From Bacillota bacterium (lineage in GTDB: Bacteria; Bacillota; Clostridia; Christensenellales; UMGS416), in the NCBI GenBank assembly GCA_023428265.1, contig JAEYYW010000055.1:1-18897 (forward strand): DNA of 18,897 nt. Reading direction: 5' to 3'. Each line of letters begins with the position of its first letter. The first letter of the stretch is position 1. A model generated the notes under the pieces. The model was not told where the DNA came from. It made no database searches and was given only the letters and a program-made list of their open reading frames with translations. Shown piece by piece: positions 7,839-14,222 of this stretch. Both the position numbers and the translations under genes were made by a program.

Positions 7839-7867
7839 AATCCGCACGGGTGTGTAATGCGGGAGAT

Positions 7868-7896
7868 ATTATAGCATGAGTGGGAAGTTTATGCAA
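7868..7896 (-). promoter_or_regulatory. Sigma-A promoter of rpsB-tsf
   Basis: On the minus strand TTGCAT (7891-7896), a 17-base spacer and a perfect TATAAT (7868-7873) are present. TG at the extended -10 position (TGCTATAAT) strengthens it. Transcription would begin near 7861, giving a leader of about 95 bases. A strong promoter fits ribosomal gene expression. Confidence 0.88.
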
Positions 7897-7923
7897 TGCG
7901 TAAAACCAGCAATCATCAGGGTT

Positions 7924-8181
7924 TTATTCGATTGTCCGCTTGAATGAAAACAATATTTGCCTGGTCGTGCCGCCAAAGCCGTTATCGGTCGGCGCGGCCG
8001 TGACCACAGGCGTTACGGCGACCAGCTCCCAGCCTTGTTTTCCGAGATCTTCAATTTTTGCAAGGTCAGAGTTGGGATGGTTGGCCCAGATCTTTCGTGC
8101 ATCTGATTCCTCTCTTTGAAACATCGCAGAAGAATTTACGCAGACATCACAGCAGAACAAAAAGTACTCCCACTTTATCAT
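7924..8181 (-). CDS. DUF4177-like small protein
   Basis: The 85-residue product starts IKWEYFLF and contains the stretch IEDLGKQGWELVAVTPV, ending in a strand LFSFKR. The pattern of an aromatic opening strand, a helix, then L-G-x-x-G-W-E-L-V and a final F-K-R is that of the DUF4177 family, whose function is not established. The second residue block has three Cys (CCDVC), which could bind metal, though this is speculative. The ATG at 8181 has GGGAGGG six bases upstream and is preferred to the in-frame ATG at 8217. An extended -10 candidate, TGGTATGAT (TATGAT at 8226-8231), lies upstream without a clear -35. A weak AAAACC/GGTTTT hairpin (7902-7925) lies at its stop. Confidence 0.7.
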   Translation of the reverse strand: MIKWEYFLFCCDVCVNSSAMFQREESDARKIWANHPNSDLAKIEDLGKQGWELVAVTPVVTAAPTDNGFGGTTRQILFSFKRTIE

Positions 8182-8242
8182 AACAATCCCTCCCTGACAC
8201 AATACAATAAAGACCACTTTCCGAAATCATACCAGTAAGGGC

Positions 8243-9073
8243 TCAACTTCCCTGCCCTAGCAGCGGCGGATACATCATCAACGCGTTATTCTCAGCAACA
8301 AATTCCTCCCGTAGCACCTGCCCCGCCCCATCCAGCACTCTTCTCCAAATCACATTATGCCGCACATAGCCGCCCCAGGGATTGCTGACGATGCTGTGAT
8401 CCCGCTCAAACACCTCATATTGCTCCGTAGGCTCTGCGGTGGTGCGCCATTGCCCTTCCAGCCGGTCTCCCTCCAGCCAAATCTGGAGCTGGTAGGGCTT
8501 GTCTGTGTCATTGCGGATCTGCAGGTCCAGATAGTTCCAGGCGCAGGTCGCGCCGCTGCCGAAGGGCTGGGTGCGTCCGGCGTCGGGGAACACATCGTAA
8601 CTGTGGCGGTGGCGCTCTGTCACGGTGAGCGGCGTGTGCAGGGCCATCCAGTAAATCAGGTTTGTCATCTGGCACAGGCCGCCGCCCACACCGGGCTGGA
8701 AGCCACCACCGCACAGCACCATGCCCGGCAGATACCCTTTGCGGGCAGTGGGCTTGCCCACCGACCGCCAGAAGGAGAATGTCTCTCCTGGCATCACAAC
8801 AAGCCCATTCAGCGCTGCGGCTGCCAGGCGGAGGTTGGTCACCTTGTTCACCTGCAGCCACATATCCACATTGGCGAGCCGGCGGAGCATCGGTGTGCCA
8901 TGCGCGGCGGCAATGTGGGGCAGCGGTTCATTGCTGAACCGGCACGCGCACGCATCACCACTGAACCACCACCGGAGCCGCCGTGCCATGCAATACAGCA
9001 TCCTGCCTGCTTTCTTCCTGATCGCAGTCCGCTTCTTGCTCTGTGGCAGCAGCAATTCTTCCGTCTTCACCAT
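8243..9073 (-). CDS. VanW family protein
   Basis: The 276-residue product matches the short VanW type, named after an accessory gene of the vanB vancomycin-resistance cluster whose biochemical role is unknown. Recognisable stretches are DMWLQVNKVTNLRLAA, PGETFSFWRSVGKPT (residues 95-109), GVGGGLCQMTNLIYW (128-142), RHRHSYDVFPD (154-164) and PFGSGATCAWNYLDLQ. No signal peptide is visible; the N-terminus is basic. The ATG at 9073 has GGTGGAG nine bases upstream; the frame is open to an ATG at 9148 with no comparable ribosome-binding site. No van ligase or sensor genes are nearby, so a resistance role is not supported. Confidence 0.88.
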   Translation of the reverse strand: MVKTEELLLPQSKKRTAIRKKAGRMLYCMARRLRWWFSGDACACRFSNEPLPHIAAAHGTPMLRRLANVDMWLQVNKVTNLRLAAAALNGLVVMPGETFSFWRSVGKPTARKGYLPGMVLCGGGFQPGVGGGLCQMTNLIYWMALHTPLTVTERHRHSYDVFPDAGRTQPFGSGATCAWNYLDLQIRNDTDKPYQLQIWLEGDRLEGQWRTTAEPTEQYEVFERDHSIVSNPWGGYVRHNVIWRRVLDGAGQVLREEFVAENNALMMYPPLLGQGS

Positions 9074-9262
9074 GCCCACATGCTCCACCCATTTCCTCCC
9101 GGCGTTGGCAGCGCTCCTTATCGAGAGCAGCTGACCCGCCGAAAGCATTGACGATCACGCACTTATTGATTTAGAAAACCAACTATTCCGACGATGGCAT
9201 CCGTGGGAAAGTTCCGGGGCCTGAAACCGGTGGAGTGGTTTACTCCGCTGCCTGAGGGCAAC

Positions 9263-10231
9263 TTATCTGGCAATCCTGTCGTCAATCACCCGCACAGGGC
9301 TGAAAAGAAAGGAAGTGAAGTGCTTCCGCCAGAACCGGCTACCCTGGTTGTTGAACGACTCATAATCCACGGTGAGCCGTCGCTGGCCCTGCTGCCGCAG
9401 CCACTCGGTGGTCGCCTGCAAAAGCTGTGACGCGGCGCCATTGCCGCGGGCGGCCGGGGCGGTGAACGCGCCGGTGACATGATAGGAATCCTTACCCATC
9501 GTGGCAAACGAGTTGCCGCAGCCCCGGCTCACCCGCAGGTAGGAGACTGCCTTCTCACCGGAATATGCCGCCCACAAGTGGTTTCCATCTTCCTCCAGCC
9601 AGCTGCGGAATTCCTCCGCGCTGCCCTCCACCTCCACATGGGGCATAAACAGCGGCGCGCTGCGGTAATAGTTGCAATGCTCCACATGGAGCTCAAACAA
9701 GCTTTCGGCGTCTTCCGGGGCTGCCTTTCGGACGGCAAGCCCGGTTTCTCTCCCAAAACCGGCCACATCAGAAAGTGAGCGCACCGCGTCCACACAGCGA
9801 AGGCCGAAGCCCAGCCAATACCATGCGTCCAGCACCTCGGCGTCGTGCGCCCAGAGGGAGATGCTGTGGGTCAGGCGCCTTTCCCCCACCCACGCTGCCG
9901 ATGCAGCTTCATACAGCTTTTGGAAGATCAGCCGCCGGTCTACTCCCGCCGCCCCATTGCCATGAGCCGGCACATAGACACCGTTATGGCTGCCGAAAAA
10001 CTCGGGGATCGCAAAACCGGCCAAGAACCCCACAAGCCTGCCGCTTTCCAGCGCGGCAAAGCCCGGCAAACCGGTGTTCTCACTGGCAAGCCCCGCAATC
10101 ATGCCGGCTATGGCTCCCCGGTCATCCACGACTGGCAAATCGGGAGCCGATAGGCTCTCCATGCGGTAGCCTTCCAGCACAAGGGAGGCCGCGTCCTCGG
10201 CATGGGCGCTTCGAAAAGGAACAACAACCAA
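9263..10231 (-). CDS. Two-domain GNAT family N-acetyltransferase
   Basis: The 322-residue protein appears to hold two GNAT folds. The first half (about residues 1-150) has GNAT-like strands (FAALESGRLVGFLAGF) and a helix-rich end but no clean acetyl-CoA loop. The second half (about 165-322) has VTGAFTAPAARGNGAASQLL, where R-G-N-G-A-A is the pyrophosphate-binding loop, and the ending LTVDYESFNNQGSRFWRKHF typical of the fold. The substrate is unknown. The start is a TTG at 10229-10231 with AGGGAGGG seven bases upstream. It begins 23 bases after the CheW-CZB gene and probably shares its promoter at 11108-11136. Confidence 0.82.
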   Translation of the reverse strand: MVVVPFRSAHAEDAASLVLEGYRMESLSAPDLPVVDDRGAIAGMIAGLASENTGLPGFAALESGRLVGFLAGFAIPEFFGSHNGVYVPAHGNGAAGVDRRLIFQKLYEAASAAWVGERRLTHSISLWAHDAEVLDAWYWLGFGLRCVDAVRSLSDVAGFGRETGLAVRKAAPEDAESLFELHVEHCNYYRSAPLFMPHVEVEGSAEEFRSWLEEDGNHLWAAYSGEKAVSYLRVSRGCGNSFATMGKDSYHVTGAFTAPAARGNGAASQLLQATTEWLRQQGQRRLTVDYESFNNQGSRFWRKHFTSFLFSPVRVIDDRIAR

Positions 10232-10254
10232 TTTGTGGCCCTCCCTGCGATTTT

Positions 10255-11082
10255 CTAACGCTCCAAGACAGCCGGCGGGTCAATCTCACGGCCCAATCCG
10301 GCGACCCAGGCTCCATCCAGCAGAATCACCGGTGAGGAATCCTTCGCCCGCTTGGCAATCCGGTAATTGGCCGCTACCACACTGTTTGTGTCGGTATCAA
10401 CCACTTGCTCAATGCCAATGATCTCATCCACCACGGCGGCCATCAGGCTGCCGGAGCCGGTTTCCATCACGATGGCAATCTCCCGCATGTTGTGGTGCAG
10501 CGCATCGCACAGCTGATCAAACAGTTCAACCATCTGGCTGAGTTCCTGCTCCCTCGTTTGAGCGACCAGTTTCCAGGCCATCTCGAAATTGCCTTCGCGC
10601 TGATGGGCCTTCACCCGATCGGCGATGGCATGAATTGCCTTGTGCGGCTCGTCCATTTTTTTCAGATGATGGCGCAGCATCTCGCTTCGCGGCTTGTAAT
10701 TGTCATACCATTTGCCAAAGGCGCAAGCATGGGGGTCGGTCGTCAGGCTGAACTCACTGTTTGTCCGCACAGACTCCTCGAGCTTATTAAGCCAGTTCAG
10801 ATGATCTTGCTTTCGGCCTTCCAGCAGCTCCTTGGTTTCATCCAGTTCAACCGGCGCTGCTTTCATGCCAAGCGCCACCCTCAAGTCCACCAACGGCATG
10901 ATCTGGCCGCGCAGGTTGATCACGCCCCGCACAAAACCGGGAGCGTCCGGCAGGGCGTGCACCGCCTCAAACTGTGTGAAGGACTGTATCCTGTCGCTGC
11001 GCATGCCATACTGCACGCCGTTCAGCTTGAATAAGACAATGGGCATATCCTGATCTATTTGGTAGTTTCTTCCGTAGTCCAT
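10255..11082 (-). CDS. CheW-like protein with inserted CZB zinc-sensor domain
   Basis: This 275-residue cytosolic protein opens with a CheW half (about residues 14-75): IVLFKLNGVQYGM, and later VRGVINLRGQIMPLVDLR, which is diagnostic. A helical chemoreceptor zinc-binding (CZB) domain follows, about 89-184, with DHLNW (His94), HACAFGKWYDNY (Cys120) and EPHKAIH (His147, His151), the expected three-His one-Cys zinc set. The second CheW half resumes near residue 200 with EIAIVMETGSGSLMAAVVDEIIGIEQV. CheW normally couples receptors to the kinase CheA; CZB domains sense zinc and oxidants such as hypochlorous acid. No CheA, receptor or flagellar gene is in the window. The ATG at 11082 has AGAGGAGG four bases upstream. 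It is the first gene after a strong promoter and is followed by a GNAT gene. Confidence 0.88.
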   Translation of the reverse strand: MDYGRNYQIDQDMPIVLFKLNGVQYGMRSDRIQSFTQFEAVHALPDAPGFVRGVINLRGQIMPLVDLRVALGMKAAPVELDETKELLEGRKQDHLNWLNKLEESVRTNSEFSLTTDPHACAFGKWYDNYKPRSEMLRHHLKKMDEPHKAIHAIADRVKAHQREGNFEMAWKLVAQTREQELSQMVELFDQLCDALHHNMREIAIVMETGSGSLMAAVVDEIIGIEQVVDTDTNSVVAANYRIAKRAKDSSPVILLDGAWVAGLGREIDPPAVLER

Positions 11083-11107
11083 ACAACCTCCTCTGTTTTG
11101 GCACCTC

Positions 11108-11136
11108 ATTATACCAACAGATTTGTTCACTGTGAA
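11108..11136 (-). promoter_or_regulatory. Sigma-A promoter of the cheW-CZB/GNAT operon
   Basis: On the minus strand TTCACA (11131-11136), a 17-base spacer and perfect TATAAT (11108-11113) are seen, with TG at the extended -10. Transcription would start near 11101, about 19 bases before the gene. An 11-base palindrome TTCAC-T-GTGAA (11125-11135) overlaps the -35 element and could be an operator. Confidence 0.85.
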
Positions 11137-11158
11137 TTGTGCATGAGGAAACAGTAAA

Positions 11159-12031
11159 TCACTTCAGTGCATCCATCAGCTCCACATCCGCGCCGCGGTC
11201 CAGAAGCGCCTGCACAATTTGCTCTTCATCGAGCGTGCCCAGCCGTCGGCATTCGGCGTCAACCACATTCACGATATGGAAGCAGCCCAGCGAGAACCGC
11301 CGGACCAGATCGCCAAGCCGCATGTCGCTGCGGGCAATCATATAGCGCACAGGCAATGCAGACATTTGCTGCAGACTGGCACGCTTGCCGGTGATGCCTT
11401 TGTAAAACAGCCAGGGTGCCTGCGTGTATTCGCGCCAGGCAGCGAAACACAGAAAAACCGCCACCAGTAATAAGGAAAGATTCATGACGCCATGAAACGC
11501 CATCCACAGAAAAAAAAGAGCCAGCATCGCGGAGACCGCAATGCCGGAAACAGCACAGCCGCGCGTGACCCGCACAGGATCAAAATGCTTGGAAAGCACG
11601 CCGCGCAGAATTCGCCCGCCATCCAGCGGCAACGCAGGCAACAGGTTCAGAGCAGCCAGGCCCAGGTTCACGTCTATAAAATAGCGCAGCTGCTCTTCCG
11701 GCAACGGGAACAGACAGTCAATGGAAATCGCCGCCATCAGCAGGACCAGGTTGCATGCCGGGCCGGCTGCCGCGATGACAACCTCGGCGGTGGGGTTCAG
11801 CTCAAACATGCTGTCGATGCGGGCCACACCGCCAAACGGCAGCAGCTCGATCTGGCGCGTGGAAAACCCAAAGGCCCTTGCAGCCAGTGCGTGGCAGCCC
11901 TCATGCAGCAGCACCAGCGCAAAGGAAAGCAAAAAAACAGTTAAAAAACCAGTGAGCGCCGCGACAAACATCACGGCGACAAACAGCCAGTTGGCGCGGA
12001 TCTCGCACCCGGCGATCACAGCGACGCGCAT
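11159..12031 (-). CDS. spoIVFB: SpoIVFB-like site-2 protease (M50B) with C-terminal CBS-like region
   Basis: The 290-residue membrane protein has the zinc motif HEGCH (His43, Glu44, His47) in a hydrophobic helix, the loop ELLPFGGVARI, and NLLPALPLDGGR with the third zinc ligand Asp137. About residues 225-285 resemble a CBS-type domain, which in SpoIVFB binds ATP. In B. subtilis this protease cleaves pro-sigma-K in the mother cell during sporulation. The start directly follows the stop of the SpoIVFA-like gene (TGAATG, no gap), so the two are translated together. This pairing supports SpoIVFB over a generic M50 protease. The actual substrate here is inferred, and sigma-K is not in the window. 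Confidence 0.85.
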   Translation of the reverse strand: MRVAVIAGCEIRANWLFVAVMFVAALTGFLTVFLLSFALVLLHEGCHALAARAFGFSTRQIELLPFGGVARIDSMFELNPTAEVVIAAAGPACNLVLLMAAISIDCLFPLPEEQLRYFIDVNLGLAALNLLPALPLDGGRILRGVLSKHFDPVRVTRGCAVSGIAVSAMLALFFLWMAFHGVMNLSLLLVAVFLCFAAWREYTQAPWLFYKGITGKRASLQQMSALPVRYMIARSDMRLGDLVRRFSLGCFHIVNVVDAECRRLGTLDEEQIVQALLDRGADVELMDALK

Positions 12032-12775
12032 TCAGTCGCCCTGCTTCCTGAGATAAGGCCGCGGGTCCAGCGCAACACCGTCACGATATGCCATGAACTT
12101 CAGTGTCTTGTTGTGTATCGATCCGATTCGTTCACCGGCAAGCACCGTGTGGCCCGTTTTCACTTCCGGCGTAATGCCGCCATACCATGTCTCATAACCG
12201 TCCTGATGCCTGAGAATCATCAGCGTGCCATAATCCTTGCTGTCACCGGCGAAAAAGACCTGGCCGTCCGCCGCAGCAAGCACCGGCGTCACGTTGTCTC
12301 CCACCTCAATGTTGATCACATATTGGGCTGACCCGCCGGTCTCAATCACCATATCCTTCACAGGCGGCACAAACCCCTGCTCTTCTGGGCTGAAAACAGG
12401 CGTGCTGTCCGCGAAAAAGTCGCCGACGAACTTCAATTTCCCCAGCGCCTTGTCTATGTCAGACTGACTCGTCAGCGCGGCGTCCAGACCGGCCAGCACC
12501 TCGGTGGTCTGGGGCAAATCCACAGCCTTGAGCACCAGGACCACTACAATCACCATGCCGCAGATCATGGCCTGCACGGTGATTGTGTTCATTGTGGACG
12601 GCGGCTTTTTCCCGCTCCGGTTACTGCCGCCGGGATTCACCCCCGCCTTTTCCTTCAACCACTGCCTGGCGTTCCACGGCTCTCGGATCTTGCCCTCACC
12701 GGTCTTGCCCACCACGCGCATTGGCCCTGTTTTCAACCTTGGCAGACGGTTTTGGCCCAACTCCTTGTCATCCAT
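12032..12775 (-). CDS. spoIVFA: SpoIVFA-like protein with degenerate M23 peptidase domain
   Basis: The 247-residue protein has a basic cytosolic N-terminus (about 1-62), one membrane helix (VQAMICGMVIVVVLVL), a linker, then a LytM/M23-type domain from about residue 130 to the end: VTPVLAAADGQVFFAGDSKDYG, then LMILRHQDGYETWYGG, and GERIGSIH. The final strand reads KFMAYRDGVALDPRPYL where active enzymes have H-x-H, so catalytic His is lost and the domain is probably structural. In B. subtilis SpoIVFA holds SpoIVFB in a complex and keeps it inhibited until SpoIVB cleaves it. The ATG has AAGGGGG nine bases upstream. Assignment rests on domain layout and linkage to the SpoIVFB-like gene. Confidence 0.8.
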   Translation of the reverse strand: MDDKELGQNRLPRLKTGPMRVVGKTGEGKIREPWNARQWLKEKAGVNPGGSNRSGKKPPSTMNTITVQAMICGMVIVVVLVLKAVDLPQTTEVLAGLDAALTSQSDIDKALGKLKFVGDFFADSTPVFSPEEQGFVPPVKDMVIETGGSAQYVINIEVGDNVTPVLAAADGQVFFAGDSKDYGTLMILRHQDGYETWYGGITPEVKTGHTVLAGERIGSIHNKTLKFMAYRDGVALDPRPYLRKQGD

Positions 12776-12891
12776 GCTGGCAATCCCCCTTGGTATGCAC
12801 CTTCCTATCCATCTATATTCAGAACGCCGCAGGATTATTTGTGTATATACAGGGTTACCGGTTTGGGAGCCGCGAGAGCATGGCCCGCACA

Positions 12892-12923
12892 GAAAAGCGC
12901 CCTTCCCATGTGGGGAGGGCGCT
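12892..12923 (-). terminator. Rho-independent terminator after the NlpC/P60 gene
   Basis: On the minus strand AGCGCCCTCCCC (12912-12923) pairs with GGGAAGGGCGCT (12896-12907), 11 of 12 pairs with one C-A mismatch and an ACAT loop, followed by a short T-run. It lies 34 bases past the stop of the NlpC/P60 gene and insulates spoIVFAB from it. Confidence 0.82.
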
Positions 12924-12956
12924 GAATGAGCGTTTTGTCCGGGAGGCGCAGGCAGG

Positions 12957-14159
12957 CTACTTGAGAACCCTTCTAGCCCACGAAAAATCCCTGGCGTTGA
13001 GCATGTAGGATATCATCACCTTCATGCCCGGTGCCGGCGAATGCACCATTTTGCCGTCACCGATATAAATCCCGACATGGTCGCACACATCGTTGTCGCT
13101 GCGGATGGAGTTGAAAAACACCAGGTCTCCGGGCATCAGCTTGTTGCGGTCGGTGATCTTTACGCCATAATCGGTATACCCCTGGCCATAGGCCTTCCTC
13201 GGCAGTGTGATGCCGAAGTTCTTATAGACATAATAGGTGAGCCCCGAGCACTCAAATGACTTCGGGCCGGCCGCTCCGCTCACATAGGGGCAACCAAGGA
13301 ACTTCTTGGCGTAGGCCACAATGTCGGCTGCCTTTTCCTGACCGGCAGCCGATTGGCCTGGCAGGTCTTTGTATTTGGAGTCGTTGGCGGTCGCCGGAGC
13401 CCTGCGGGCTTCCTTTTCGGTTTTCGCTTTGGGGTCATACACCGCGGTGCGGGTCTTCTTGCCGGCTACGCCGTCAGAGGCCAGGCCGTTCAGCTTTTGA
13501 AAATACTCCACCGCTTTCCCGGTGAGCTGGCCATAGAGACCGGTGATCGGCCCGGAATAATAGCCAAGCTCCTTCAGGCGTTTCTGCAGCTTCTCCACAT
13601 CGCTGCCCTTCATGCCGGGGATCAGCGAGTCAGACTTGAAGCCGGAAAACAGCAGCTCGCGGGTCTTGTCTCCCACCACACCGTCGGCTTTCACACCGGC
13701 GGCGTCCTGAAAAGCCATCACGGCGGATTCGGTCTTGGGGCCGAAATACCCGGTGGCATCCTCATCGAGAAGGCCAAGCTCAATCAACCGCTCCTGGATT
13801 TCCTTCACGTCGGTGCCTTCCATCCCGTAACACACGGAGGTGGACTTCAACGGCTTGTCGGTGCTCCGGCCGCTGCGAAGCTTTTCCATCGTGTCGGCAC
13901 CGGCAACCCCATCCACCGCAAGCCCATGGGTGGATTGGAACTTCCGCACGCCCGCCTCGGTCACAGAGCCGTAATACCCTGTGATTTCCTCAAAGTTATA
14001 GCAGTTGGCTTTTTTCAGAAGCCTCTGGAGCTCCTCCACGGCGCTGCCCTGATCGCCGGGGCGCAATGTATCGTCAGCGGCGGCAACGCCGCCGAACGCG
14101 GCAGTGAGCAGCATGGTTGCCACCAACAGGGCCAGTATTCTTGTCCATCCGGTTTTCAA
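12957..14159 (-). CDS. Secreted NlpC/P60 cell-wall hydrolase with three peptidoglycan-binding repeats
   Basis: The 400-residue product begins with a signal peptide (TRILALLVATMLLTAAFGG, cleavage near AAA-DD). Three PG_binding_1 repeats follow at about residues 30-96, 106-172 and 179-242, each with the L-K-x-L-G-Y-Y..G..G-x-F-G-x-x-T type pattern. A charged linker leads to a C40 domain (272-398) with the catalytic Cys304 in FECSGLTYYVY, His361 in CDHVGIYIGDG and a third polar residue, His373. Such enzymes usually cut gamma-D-Glu-diamino-acid bonds in peptidoglycan stems. The start is a TTG at 14157-14159 with GGAGG seven bases upstream; an ATG at 14201 is in frame but lacks a ribosome-binding site. 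It lies 63 bases after the SpoIID-type gene and may be co-transcribed. Confidence 0.92.
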   Translation of the reverse strand: MKTGWTRILALLVATMLLTAAFGGVAAADDTLRPGDQGSAVEELQRLLKKANCYNFEEITGYYGSVTEAGVRKFQSTHGLAVDGVAGADTMEKLRSGRSTDKPLKSTSVCYGMEGTDVKEIQERLIELGLLDEDATGYFGPKTESAVMAFQDAAGVKADGVVGDKTRELLFSGFKSDSLIPGMKGSDVEKLQKRLKELGYYSGPITGLYGQLTGKAVEYFQKLNGLASDGVAGKKTRTAVYDPKAKTEKEARRAPATANDSKYKDLPGQSAAGQEKAADIVAYAKKFLGCPYVSGAAGPKSFECSGLTYYVYKNFGITLPRKAYGQGYTDYGVKITDRNKLMPGDLVFFNSIRSDNDVCDHVGIYIGDGKMVHSPAPGMKVMISYMLNARDFSWARRVLK

Positions 14160-14222
14160 AACAGCACCTCCGTTCTGTCTATGCTGAAAATTGTCCCACA
14201 TTTTCCATGATCTGATACCTTA

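Noticed and set aside
7767..7847. N-terminal extension of rpsB
   Set aside because: The ATG at 7766 has AAGGAGG and the family N-terminus; the upstream part is the transcript leader.
8243..9073. Vancomycin resistance determinant
   Set aside because: VanW-family proteins are widespread in the Bacillota; no vanH, van ligase, vanX or two-component genes are in the window.
9149..9262. Terminator or promoter in the gap between the two-domain GNAT and VanW genes
   Set aside because: A GGAGT/ACTCC hairpin is present but lacks a T-run, and no sigma-A hexamer pair with proper spacing is found.
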